Source: Candidatus Magnetocorallium paracelense
GTDB lineage: Bacteria > Nitrospirota > Thermodesulfovibrionia > Thermodesulfovibrionales > Magnetobacteriaceae
Direction of reading: 5' to 3'
Assembly: GCA_029001845.1 (NCBI GenBank)
Contig: JAREWP010000030.1
Span: forward strand, 1-64,000
Length of the DNA stretch: 64,000 bases
Each line of letters begins with the position of its first letter. The first letter of the stretch is position 1. The position numbers and the translations under genes were made by a program. Under the pieces are notes generated by a model that ran no database searches, was not told where the DNA came from, and saw only the letters and a list, made by a program, of their open reading frames with translations. Shown in pieces: positions 1-7,928 of this stretch.

Positions 1-178
1 TTTTCAGTACTCGTGATAGTTCTTCGTTCTTAGATCGCTTCTCTTGAGATTCACCTTCATCGCAACCAAGTAATATCAAGGCATTTATGACCTTCTGCGA
101 TTTATGCGTTCCCTTTGAAGTAACTCCTTTTAATAAATCTCGTTCCTCTCTTGTTAAAGTTACAGTATATTTCTTCAT
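1..178 (-). CDS. IS630-type transposase, N-terminal part (runs off window)
   Basis: Reading from the ATG at 178 down to base 1 gives an open 59-residue start, MKKYTVTLTREERDLL followed by ALILLGCDEG. This is the usual beginning of IS630-type transposases, whose first domain is a helix-turn-helix that binds the element ends. The DDE domain would lie outside the window. The C-terminal half of an IS630-type transposase lies at 2624-3316 on the opposite strand; whether both come from one broken element cannot be decided here. The start and family call are fairly secure; activity is unknown. Confidence 0.6.
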   Translation of the reverse strand, partial: MKKYTVTLTREERDLLKGVTSKGTHKSQKVINALILLGCDEGESQEKRSKNEELSRVLK

Positions 179-224
179 CTATCCCCCTTTTAGGTTTTAT
201 TATGAAAAAATATACCACATTCTT

Positions 225-773
225 ATGCGTCAATTCAAACTTGACATGACACTAGAGTTTTGTTTATGTGCTTGCGGAGTCATGCCAGAAAACATTTCAT
301 TTTTCAAAAACGAGATCATTGCGTTAGCTGCTGAAGCGCCACATCCCATTCTAAAACCATATATCGATAAAATAGTGTTCAACGAACAATCTGACCAGTA
401 TTTTTCAAAACCATATTTTTATTCGTGCATTGGAAAAACAAGTGATGGAATTTTTGATCAAGATTTTTTGAATACTCTAACACCTCCGCTTCAGATTTAT
501 AAAGATAACGTTCTAATTCCTCATGAAATGGATAAACTAGGTGCTGACTTTGGTATACAGACTCTGTATTACACAGGATTTATTGGAGTTCTAAAACTTT
601 TGCTTTTTGGAATAAAAGAGAAAGTTTTTTGCAGTCACTTGAATTGCCCTCTTTTTAAGACGCATATGTGCCAGAATTTTTATTACATTCCTGAAGACTA
701 TGAAACGTGCACCTTTCATAGTTTTCTCAAAAACCTTAAAATGGATTTAATCGTTAATTTCTTAGTAACATAA
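225..773 (+). CDS. hypothetical protein
   Basis: An open frame ends at 773 and has ordinary protein composition, with charged and aromatic residues well mixed and no membrane segment over most of its length. I do not recognise a family. The frame can be extended upstream to 87, but that part is antisense to the IS630 start, so an ATG at 225 or 282 is more likely. The three cysteines in the last 60 residues (SHLNCPLFKTHMCQNF and YETCTF) are the only striking feature. It lies between a transposase fragment and an intron fragment, so it may be a remnant or a passenger gene. Confidence 0.35.
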   Translation: MRQFKLDMTLEFCLCACGVMPENISFFKNEIIALAAEAPHPILKPYIDKIVFNEQSDQYFSKPYFYSCIGKTSDGIFDQDFLNTLTPPLQIYKDNVLIPHEMDKLGADFGIQTLYYTGFIGVLKLLLFGIKEKVFCSHLNCPLFKTHMCQNFYYIPEDYETCTFHSFLKNLKMDLIVNFLVT

Positions 774-834
774 TAATGCTTGCTCGGTGGTTAAAGGTTA
801 ATGGGAGTGGCATTGGGGACAGGTCAATTTATTG

Positions 835-1235
835 GTGCGCCAAGCGAAGCTTTGTTCTTCTTACATGGTGTAAGTCCTTGTTGGATAAGGTCTAGCCAAC
901 CACCCATATTGAGTGTTGCGTGATTGGGAAGGAGGTTCTTAGAACACGAATAAGGAAACTCCCTTGAATAATCCCCTGAACAGGTGGACAGGGTGACTAA
1001 ATCTGCCGGGCTGTCAATGATGTTTAGGAGATTTCTGATTGACAGAGCAAATCGAGCCGAACGACTCACAGGTCGCGTACACAGGGAAACATGTAGGCCA
1101 CAAGGGGAAAGGCACTCCCCTGAAGTCTGGCACAGCTCCGTTAATGACGATAATGCAGGCGGCGATGTTGTCAATAAAACAGAAGCCAACACAAAGGAAG
1201 AGGATGATTGGGGTCAAACCTAAACAATACACTTT
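835..1235 (+). ncRNA. truncated group II intron (5' ribozyme part, reverse transcriptase lost)
   Basis: The stretch starts with GTGCGCC, matching the GUGYG consensus at the 5' end of bacterial group II introns. It continues with segments I recognise from domain I of such introns, including CTTGAATAATCCCCTGAACA near 963 and GGGAAACATGTAGGCCACAA near 1084. Homology stops about where the intron-encoded reverse transcriptase would begin. No domain V motif or maturase frame follows, because an unrelated response regulator starts at 1295. It should therefore be a dead 5' remnant. The identification is by sequence memory; a covariance-model scan would settle it. Confidence 0.55.
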
Positions 1236-1294
1236 AGGTGACAATGATTGGGGGCGAAAAAGTTTCTTAATTTGAAAATATAGGAATTTGAAAC

Positions 1295-2032
1295 ATGAAT
1301 ATACTAATAGCAGAGGACAATAGAGTCATTCAAGAGATAACAGAATCATTAATGGACATGTGGGATTTCGAATACGACTTGGCTATGAATGGTCAGGAAG
1401 CTGTTGATTTTGCTACAGTAAATGAAGGAAAGTATGATCTTTGTCTTATGGACATTGATATGCCTAAAATGAATGGACTTGAAGCAACCGGAATAATCCG
1501 TCAAAGGTTAAAATATCTACCGATTATGGCAATGACAGGAAATTCAGGGTATAAGAGGAAATGTATAAAGGCTGGAATGGACGATTTTATAACAAAACCA
1601 TATGATCTTGATAGACTTCATGATAAAATAAAAGAGTTGACTGTCAAAGCAATAAAGATTAGAATTGATCACAATAAAATCATTTTAGATAAGGAGATGC
1701 CGATGGATGCGGAACATGCAAAGGAATTAAGGGAACTTGAAAAACGTGGACTCTGCAAAATGAGTTTACGAGGAGCCTTAAATGAAGTAACTATGGTTGT
1801 TCATAAAAACGTTCCACAAAAAATATCCCACGATTTCATTGGAGACGACAAACAGCTATCTATATTTCTTGACCGCTCTAATGAAAAACCGGGAGAATGC
1901 TATCTATATCGGATAAATTTTTTAATGAATACAAGATTTCTCTCTCAACAAAAGCTTGAAGAAAAGATAAAAGCAGAGGATGAGTTTTTAAAGGATTGTA
2001 ATACCTTTGCTGAGAAAAAGAAGGAGACTTAA
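1295..2032 (+). CDS. response regulator with unrecognised C-terminal domain
   Basis: The first ~120 residues form a receiver domain. It has the acidic pocket AEDN near residues 6-9, the phospho-acceptor Asp53 in LMDIDMPKMNG, a switch Thr in MAMTGNS, and the conserved Lys in ITKPYD. The remaining ~125 residues are hydrophilic, match no output domain I know, and end in a charged helix. The gene has no adjacent histidine kinase, so it is an orphan regulator within the accessory island. A phosphorelay role is inferred from the receiver domain; its output is unknown. Confidence 0.75.
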   Translation: MNILIAEDNRVIQEITESLMDMWDFEYDLAMNGQEAVDFATVNEGKYDLCLMDIDMPKMNGLEATGIIRQRLKYLPIMAMTGNSGYKRKCIKAGMDDFITKPYDLDRLHDKIKELTVKAIKIRIDHNKIILDKEMPMDAEHAKELRELEKRGLCKMSLRGALNEVTMVVHKNVPQKISHDFIGDDKQLSIFLDRSNEKPGECYLYRINFLMNTRFLSQQKLEEKIKAEDEFLKDCNTFAEKKKET

Positions 2033-2164
2033 AGTTTTTCATACATTTCACCCTTTTATTTATTAAGTACCATAAGAAGCCATATAACCATGGAATTCAA
2101 TGGGAGGCAAGGTAAATTAGGGACTAAATTTCTGACAATATCAAGTTTAAAAGAGGCAAATAAT

Positions 2165-2380
2165 ATGAAAAGAGTAGAATTCCAAGAGAAAATCACTGAG
2201 ATGACCAAAACTCTTCCAGAAACAAAAATGAATGCTGTGATTGATTTCATAAGTGATCTTATTAAAGAAGATGAAATTCAAAACTTTCTAAATATTCAAA
2301 AGACGTCAAATACTTATCAAGAATGGTTGAGTTCTGAAAACGACATTTACGATGAGCTGTTTAAAGATGAGATTAAATAG
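2165..2380 (+). CDS. putative antitoxin partner of MazF/PemK-like toxin
   Basis: This 71-residue acidic protein begins MKRVEFQEKITEMTKTLPE and ends DIYDELFKDEIK. Its stop codon overlaps the start of a MazF/PemK-like toxin frame by 14 bases, the normal arrangement of a type II toxin-antitoxin operon. The sequence looks like the small DUF2281-like antitoxins, with a helix that could bind DNA first and an acidic toxin-binding tail last. The frame can be extended to 2090, but the ATG at 2165 gives the expected size. The function is inferred mainly from its neighbour. Confidence 0.5.
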   Translation: MKRVEFQEKITEMTKTLPETKMNAVIDFISDLIKEDEIQNFLNIQKTSNTYQEWLSSENDIYDELFKDEIK

Positions 2381-2645
2381 AGGAAATATTGTTCTTTGCA
2401 AAGTCCCTATGCCTTCAGAAGATCTAAGGAAATTCAAGCTAAGGCCAGCGTTAATTGTGTCAAAGGATTTAAATAGTGAAAGGCTTGATGATGTTATCAT
2501 AGCTATTTGTACTTCTAATATATCAAGAACACAAGAATCCACTCAATATCTTATTGATGCAAATCAATTAGTACAGGCAGGTATAAAAGTTCCTTCTGTT
2601 GTCAAATGTGAATCACTAAAAAAAATGAACTTAAGCCTCACCTGA
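2367..2645 (+). pseudogene. MazF/PemK-like toxin, C-terminus replaced by transposase sequence
   Basis: The frame reads MRLNRGNIVLCKVPMPS, then KLRPALIVSKDLN and KVPSVVKCESLKKM. This is the SH3-like barrel of MazF/PemK mRNA endonucleases, with the conserved RG, RPALIVS and SVVKCE elements. After KKM (about 2625) it stops matching the family and enters IS630-type sequence out of frame, ending at 2645. The protein has 92 residues where the family usually has about 110, so the last helix and strand are lost. It is probably inactive, which would leave the antitoxin upstream without a target. Confidence 0.6.
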
Positions 2646-3316
2646 GCAAGTACTGGAAGATACCGCCTGATGAGAACGCTGGTTTTGTAGCGGCGATGGA
2701 AGATATACTGGAAGTCTATGAGCGTCCCTACAACCCGAAGTTTCCGGTTGTATGCATGGATGAATCCAGTGTGCAGTTGATAGGAGAAGTGCAGGAGCCA
2801 ATTCCGGCAGCTCCGGGGCACCCTGTTCTGAAAGACGATGAATATGTACGTAATGGGGTGGCAAGCATACTCCTTGAGGTAGAACCGCTTGGTGGAAAAC
2901 GCAAGGTAAAAATAACTGAACAGCGGACACGAATTGACTGGGCATATTTTATCAAAGAGATGCTTGAAGAGCGTTACGCAGAAGCCGAAAAAGTAATTCT
3001 GGTTATGGACAACCTCAATACGCACAACATGGCCTCTCTATACACGGCTTTTCCGCCTGAAGAAGCCAGACGCCTGGCGGGTCGTCTCGAAATACATTAT
3101 TCTCCAAAACACGGGAGTTGGCTGAACATAGCAGAGATTGAACTCAGTGTTTTGAAGCGTCAATGCCTTGCCGTACGAATCGATTGTATAGAGAAGATGC
3201 GAAAAGAAGTGGAGGAATGGAATATTGACCGAAATAACCGACAAACTAAGGTTGATTGGCAATTTAGATGTAGTGACGCTCGAATCAAACTAAAACGGCT
3301 TTATCCGAAAATTTAA
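2624..3316 (+). pseudogene. IS630-type transposase, C-terminal DDE half
   Basis: From about 2624 the frame reads NELKPHLSKYWKIPP and continues without a stop to 3316. It carries the IS630 DDE domain: the first Asp in VVCMDESSVQL, the second in ILVMDNLNTH, and the Glu in GSWLNIAEIELSVL. The N-terminal helix-turn-helix half is absent, because the frame starts inside the end of the MazF-like toxin gene. The last codons run to a stop directly beside an IS66 fragment. All three catalytic residues survive, but without its DNA-binding half the protein should be dead. Confidence 0.75.
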
Positions 3317-3325
3317 GTTGTACGC

Positions 3326-3505
3326 TGTACTAGGTTTGTCAAATACATCAGATGATGGAGGCTTATTGCTGTTGGAACTGTTTTTGTTGATTCTTTCTTC
3401 AAGCTCTTCTATTCGGTTGGTGAGCTTTATGATTATGTCTACCAATACAACAGGGGTTGTTTCTGACAGCTTTATGAGCTCTTCCCGAGTTGGCTTCTCC
3501 TTCAT
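3326..3505 (-). pseudogene. IS66-type transposase, N-terminal fragment
   Basis: On the minus strand from 3505 the frame begins MKEKPTREELIKLSE. It continues with RIEELEERINKNSSNSNK and PPSSD, the coiled-coil and Asn/Ser/Pro linker found at the start of IS66-family transposases. Homology stops at about 3326, where the frame runs into the end of the IS630-type gene. Only about 60 of some 500 residues remain. The IS630 insertion, or a deletion linked to it, removed the rest. Confidence 0.6.
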
Positions 3506-3745
3506 AATTGATAGTATGACATAAGGAGATGCCTGAGGTCTGGAAAAAAATAATTCTATCGGTTTTTTAGGGAGTACCTAAGTAGTTACAAATAAAATAC
3601 AGAGGACTATTTTCATCTTGTATCCCAACAAATATTCAAGAAAGGAACTTGAGGGGGACAAGCAAATTATTTAAGGCATTTATAGGTGGATTAGTTGTAT
3701 CAATGCCTGCTATGTATATATATGAATTGACGATCAGGAGATCAG

Positions 3746-4192
3746 ATGGAGTTTCAAAGCTTGGCAATACCTAAATTTCGAGCAGATGATTACCTGCCGG
3801 AGGGATTGCATCCAGCCTCAGAATCCGAAATAATATTTAGATTTGGTTCACCCACTAAACAGCGCAGACGATTAACTCTTCGGCTTCGGCGTTGGATTGA
3901 GTTGACTCGTTTAGTAGGTGGGCTACGTATGATGATTGACGGTAGTTTCGTCACAGCGAAAGCTGAGCCACACGACATCGATTCAGTCATTCTTCTTCCA
4001 TTTGATTTTCAAAATCAGATCGACAAAGGAATGGAGCCTGCATTAGAACTTGAAGATATGATTTTAACCCGTCGTCCTGAAGAAATCTTTGCTGCTGAAG
4101 ATGAGACTGATTGGTATGAGTGGATTGAATTTTTCAGTCGCACACGTGAAGCAGATGGACGACGCAAAGGAATTGTGGAGGTTATATTATGA
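3746..4192 (+). CDS. DUF6932-like nucleotidyltransferase-fold protein
   Basis: This 148-residue protein has an N-terminal stretch with the sequence LPEGLHPAS. A nucleotidyltransferase-like motif follows, MMIDGSFVTAKAEPHDID, in which the GS and the later Asp residues resemble the metal site of minimal nucleotidyltransferases. I associate this pattern with the family called DUF6932. Its stop overlaps the ATG of the next gene by four bases, so the two are translationally coupled. Nucleotidyltransferases coupled to a small helical partner often act as toxin-antitoxin or phage-defence modules. That role is inference; the fold call rests on the motif. Confidence 0.6.
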   Translation: MEFQSLAIPKFRADDYLPEGLHPASESEIIFRFGSPTKQRRRLTLRLRRWIELTRLVGGLRMMIDGSFVTAKAEPHDIDSVILLPFDFQNQIDKGMEPALELEDMILTRRPEEIFAAEDETDWYEWIEFFSRTREADGRRKGIVEVIL

Positions 4193-4392
4193 TTTCCAAC
4201 AAAATAGAATATGAAAAAGCACAAGAAGAAATTCATATTCTTGAAGAACGATTGGAGCGACTGAAGAAAACTCACCCTATCGGTTCAAAAGGATTCACAA
4301 AGGCAGGCATTCGGAAAATGATTGCTCGCTTACATGAAGAATTGGCAGTTTTTGAAGGAAGTGAGGAGGCAAAACAACCTATTTCGACATAA
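4189..4392 (+). CDS. small coiled-coil partner of the DUF6932-like protein
   Basis: A 67-residue, strongly helical and charged protein begins MISNKIEYEKAQEEIHILEE. It then has the segment GSKGFTKAGIRKMIARLHEE, which I have seen in small genes next to DUF6932-type genes. The ATG lies within the stop codon of the upstream gene (ATGA overlap), so both proteins are probably made in fixed ratio and may bind each other. It has no signal peptide or membrane segment. As partner of a possible nucleotidyltransferase toxin it could be the antitoxin, but this is not shown. Confidence 0.6.
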   Translation: MISNKIEYEKAQEEIHILEERLERLKKTHPIGSKGFTKAGIRKMIARLHEELAVFEGSEEAKQPIST

Positions 4393-4498
4393 ATTGTGTA
4401 CTAACCAATCATTTGAGCAGATTCCGCTATCGCTTCACTGCTCAACTCCTCGTTATCGTATGTGATCTTGAAAAAAACACATGGATGCAGGGTAATAA

Positions 4499-5100
4499 AT
4501 GGAAAGCTTCGCAAAAGATTTTGTAACACTACTCCAATATCTTTTACCAGGGTTCATCGCTGCGTGGGTATTCTATGGTTTTACTTCATTTCCTAAGCCA
4601 TCTCAATTTAAAAGGGTTGTACAAGCCCTTATTTTCATTATTTTTATTCAGGCATTGGTATACATAATTAAAAGCATTTTATTGTTTGTTGGTAAAAAAT
4701 GGCCATTGTTTATTTGGAATTCACAATCTGTCATGATATGGTCAATTCTTTCAGCAATATTGTTAGGTCTCTTTTTTTCATATTTTGCTAACAATGACAA
4801 GATTCATAAGAAATTAAGAGTCTTGGGTGTTACACGGGAAACTTCTTATCGTCTGAGTGGTTTGGAGCCTTTCTTCAGAACATAACTTATGTAGTACTTC
4901 ACTTAAACGGAGAAAGGCGTCTTTATGGTTGGCCAAAAGAGTGGCCATCAGAGCCAGAAAAAGGACACTTTGTTTTAATACAAGCCTCATGGTTAGATAA
5001 GAATAATGATGAAATTCCCTTAACTGAGGTAGATTCAATAATGGTAGATGCAAAAGAAGTTAAAATGATTGAATTTATGGAAGAAACCTGGGAGGTATAA
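4499..5100 (+). pseudogene. DUF6338-like membrane protein with a one-base frameshift
   Basis: The first frame (4499-4885) encodes three hydrophobic segments, starting with FVTLLQYLLPGFIAAWVFYG, and then ANNDKIHKKLRVLGVTRETS. Just after ETSY (about 4849) the family-like sequence continues in another frame: SEWFGAFLQNITYVVLHL, RLYGWPKEWPSEPEKGHFVL and WLDKNNDEIPL, to a stop at 5100. Restoring one base before CGTCTGAG rejoins them as a normal ~200-residue DUF6338-like protein. This may be a true mutation or a sequencing error. The function of the family is unknown; the layout suggests a membrane anchor with a cytoplasmic beta domain. Confidence 0.6.
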
Positions 5101-5101
5101 A

Positions 5102-5227
5102 ATGGGTAAAAAAAGTTCAAATCCTCCGCCACCGCTACCGCAAAATCAAAAAGGTATTAATGAAGGGGCAAACGTGAATCCACCACCACCACCACCAGCA
5201 CCACCAGTACCAAAAAGGGAGAGTTAA
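5102..5227 (+). CDS. small proline-rich protein
   Basis: A 41-residue frame begins MGKKSSNPPPPLPQNQKG and contains a second run of prolines before ending in PKRES. It starts one base after the stop of the DUF6338-like gene, behind GGGAGG, which would serve as its ribosome binding site. Tight spacing and two polyproline blocks suggest a real co-expressed companion of the membrane protein. No enzymatic motif is present. Its function is unknown. Confidence 0.5.
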   Translation: MGKKSSNPPPPLPQNQKGINEGANVNPPPPPPAPPVPKRES

Positions 5228-5283
5228 CAAGTAAAAAAACTAGCTTGATATATAGGAAATTCAAAACAGTAGCAACTGTGAGA

Positions 5284-5355
5284 GTCACCTGCCTACAGGT
5301 GACCTCTGCGGTGCACTTGCAAGATGCCGCCGGTGGTCACCCGTGGGCGGGTGAC
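5284..5355. repeat. cluster of hairpins (REP/MITE-like)
   Basis: Two perfect hairpins flank a third imperfect one. GTCACCTG at 5284-5291 pairs with CAGGTGAC at 5296-5303, and GTCACCCG at 5336-5343 pairs with CGGGTGAC at 5348-5355. Between them GCGG and the TGCCGC box can pair. The two outer stems share the GTCACC half, as in tandem palindromic repeats. The block sits where the 5' end of the next gene would be expected. Confidence 0.5.
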
Positions 5356-5383
5356 TCCCACAATTAAAGTCCGTACGAAGCAG

Positions 5384-5674
5384 ATGATATCTGAAACCCT
5401 TTTTCACTATCACCAAGATGGCGAAATCATTTCGGCAGATTATGATGGTGGAAGCATACGGAAAGGTCATTTATTAGGAAAAATGATAGAGAATGGCAAT
5501 TTGGAATTTACTTACCACCATATCAATATTGAAGGGAATTTAATGCTCGGTAAGTGCACTTCAGTACCGACTTTATTAGCAGATGACAGATTAAAGTATT
5601 CAGAACAATGGCAATGGATCACTGGTGATAAATCAAGTGGAAAATCAGAAATAATTGAAATTGACAGCGTATAG
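5384..5674 (+). CDS. small beta-rich protein (family often annotated N-acetylglutamate synthase), N-terminus probably lost
   Basis: The frame from the ATG at 5384 gives 96 residues: MISETLFHYHQDGEIISADY, then GHLLGKMIENGNLEFTYHH, GKCTSVPTLL and QWQWITGDKSSGKSEI. I recognise this as the small beta-barrel-like family that databases often label N-acetylglutamate synthase without biochemical support. Family members usually have some 15 more residues before this point. Here that part is replaced by the hairpin cluster ending at 5355, so the gene may be 5'-truncated. The frame is open back to 5324 through repeat sequence. Function unknown. Confidence 0.5.
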   Translation: MISETLFHYHQDGEIISADYDGGSIRKGHLLGKMIENGNLEFTYHHINIEGNLMLGKCTSVPTLLADDRLKYSEQWQWITGDKSSGKSEIIEIDSV

Positions 5675-5825
5675 CCTATAACAAGAGACTATACGTGTAG
5701 AAGGTAACTGAAAATGGAACATAACAGCCCTTAGGCATTATGAGGGGAAAAATGACTAATTTCAGGGTTGAACAGGGACAGTCAAACCATAGGAGTTACT
5801 AAAGGAATTTTATTATTGAAGCAAA

Positions 5826-6707
5826 ATGTCATTTGGACGAAGCATAAGAATTTATCTCTCAGATGGTTCTCCGTCAGGGCTAAGGTATGTAGAAATCGCC
5901 AATTGGTCAGGACAGGCAGTTGCATGCCCAAGAAGTAGATTCTCGGAACTGTCCAACTGGGAAGAGGCTCAAAGACCTGGAGTCTATTTTCTTTTTGAAC
6001 ACCATTCCACGGATGATAGAAATACTGTATATATCGGTGAAGCGGAAGATGTTCTAAAACGTCTTCATGACCATGACAGAAAGCGGGATTTTTGGAATGA
6101 GGTTATAATCTTTTCCAGCAAAGATGAAAACATGACTAAAGCGCATATCAAGTATCTTGAAGCCAGGTTGATCGATTTATCAATACAAGCAGACAGGTAT
6201 TCACTTGCAAATAATAATTCCCCTCGACAATCGTCGTTACCTCGCGCAGACAAGGATGCGATGGAAGAATATATCCATAATATTAAGATGATATTGGGGA
6301 CATTAGGACATAAACTGCTGGAACCTTTGAACTCACTTGTGAAAACCGAATCAGAAGAAAATTCCGCAACTTTGATCGGAAGGCATTTCTACTTTACAGT
6401 CAATAAATTAGAAGCAATCGGACAGCAATCCGATGAAGGTTTCATCTTATTGGAAGGTTCTCATATATCAAAGGATACAACCAAAAGCATTCCGGAGAAG
6501 ATCTCGCAGTTAAGAAGTAAATTGCTGTCCGATGGTGTTATCAACGACGACGGGGTAAAGTATATATTAACTAAAAATATGCTTATCAGTTCATCTTCAT
6601 ATGCAGCGGCGCTGGTAGCAGGAACAAGGAGGAGCGGCCCTCAAAGCTGGAAGACAAGGAATGGGGAGTCTCTAAAAGAAATAGAAGAAAAGTTAATTAA
6701 AACATAA
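5826..6707 (+). CDS. GIY-YIG nuclease family protein with DUF4357 domain
   Basis: Residues ~50-130 hold a GIY-YIG-like nuclease core. GVYFLFEH and TVYIGEAEDVLKRLHDH carry the two Tyr/Gly motifs and the Arg of the helix, and IKYLEARLI supplies the metal-binding Glu. The C-terminus, ISSSSYAAALVAGTRRSG to WKTRNGESLKEIEE, is a DUF4357 domain. This combination is common beside restriction-modification genes, and here a Mod-type methyltransferase follows 90 bases downstream. It is 293 residues long, uninterrupted, and may be the only intact enzyme of the damaged locus. A DNA target is inferred, not shown. Confidence 0.75.
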   Translation: MSFGRSIRIYLSDGSPSGLRYVEIANWSGQAVACPRSRFSELSNWEEAQRPGVYFLFEHHSTDDRNTVYIGEAEDVLKRLHDHDRKRDFWNEVIIFSSKDENMTKAHIKYLEARLIDLSIQADRYSLANNNSPRQSSLPRADKDAMEEYIHNIKMILGTLGHKLLEPLNSLVKTESEENSATLIGRHFYFTVNKLEAIGQQSDEGFILLEGSHISKDTTKSIPEKISQLRSKLLSDGVINDDGVKYILTKNMLISSSSYAAALVAGTRRSGPQSWKTRNGESLKEIEEKLIKT

Positions 6708-6800
6708 CCTATTTGATTCTTGATTGACATGTTTTTTTCTTTGATCTTTGTTTATCCTGTAATCCTGTCTGAATAATTGTTTTTTTTAATTGAGTTTGAT

Positions 6801-7928
6801 ATGCCTACACTGGATTGGATCGGCAAAAAGGCCGTAGTTAATCATCATAAGGAAGTACCGTTTCACCTACTCAAGTGCGATCCCGGTTTGTCGGTGGGAG
6901 ATACTGAAAGCGGCAACCTGCTTGTACAGGGCGATAACCTTCTGGCCCTGAAAGCCCTTCTGCCCTATTACGCCGGTCAGGTGAAGTGCATCTATATTGA
7001 TCCTCCTTACAATACCGGTAATGAGAAATGGGTGTATAACGATAATGTTAACAGTCCTGAAATCAAGGAGTGGCTTGGAAATGTTGTGGGAATGGAAAGC
7101 GAAGACCTTTCCAGGCACGACAAATGGCTATGCATGATGTATCCCCGCCTTCGGTTGCTGAAAGATTTTTTGTCTGAAGATGGGGCCATTTTTGTCAGTA
7201 TTGATGATAATGAAGTTACAGCTTTACGTTTTATCTTGGATGAAATGTTTGGAAGAAAAAACTTTATAACATCAGTCATTTGGCAAAAAGTATATGCTCC
7301 AAAGAATTCAGCAAAGCACTTTTCTGAAGATCATGACTACATTGTTATATATGCAAAGGATAGTGAAAAGTGGCGTCCGAATCCTATTCCACGAAGTACT
7401 GAAGCAAACAAAAGATACAAGAATCCGGATAATGACCCGCGAGGACCCTGGAAGACAAGTGATCTCTCTGCTAGAAATCCATACAGCGAGGGGACTTACT
7501 CTATAACATGTCCTTCAGGTCGTATCATAGAAGCTCCACCACGAGGATCGTACTGGCGATATTCAGAGGATAAATTCAAAGATTTGGATGCTGATAATCG
7601 CATTTGGTGGGGTAAAATAGGTAACAATGTGCCCGCAATTAAACGTTTCTTATCAGAGGTGAAGCAAGGTGTAGTTCCTCAAACATTGTGGCCTTACAAA
7701 GAAGTTGGACACACTCAAGATGCCAAAAAAGAACTACTCTCTCTTGTCGAATTTGAAGATTCCGCCTCTGTTTTTATTACTCCAAAGCCTGTAAACCTTA
7801 TTCGCCGACTCATCCAGGTTGCCACAGACAAAGATTCTATCGTTATGGACAGTTTTGCAGGAAGTGGAACAACCGGGCAAGCTCTGCCTTTTACCCTCAT
7901 TTTAAGCTGGACTTTTCATAATGTTTAG
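6801..7928 (+). pseudogene. Mod-type site-specific DNA methyltransferase, 3' truncated by an insertion sequence
   Basis: The ATG at 6801 opens MPTLDWIGKKAVVNHH, a typical start for this group of beta-class amino methyltransferases. The catalytic motif IV is IYIDPPYNTGNE, with the target-recognition stretch after it and the SAM-binding motif as DSFAGSGTTGQA near the end. Authentic sequence stops at about 7881, where the left end of the DruA-IS4 element begins; the last ~16 residues to 7928 come from the element. Roughly 360 family residues remain. The C-terminal part and the expected helicase/restriction partner are absent. Confidence 0.8.

Noticed and set aside
824-1275. Several overlapping frames of 76-122 codons on both strands
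   Set aside because: They lie across the group II intron remnant, whose structured RNA leaves chance open frames.
2696-2955. Minus-strand frames of 75-104 codons
   Set aside because: They are antisense shadows of the IS630-type DDE domain, which has clear catalytic motifs on the plus strand.
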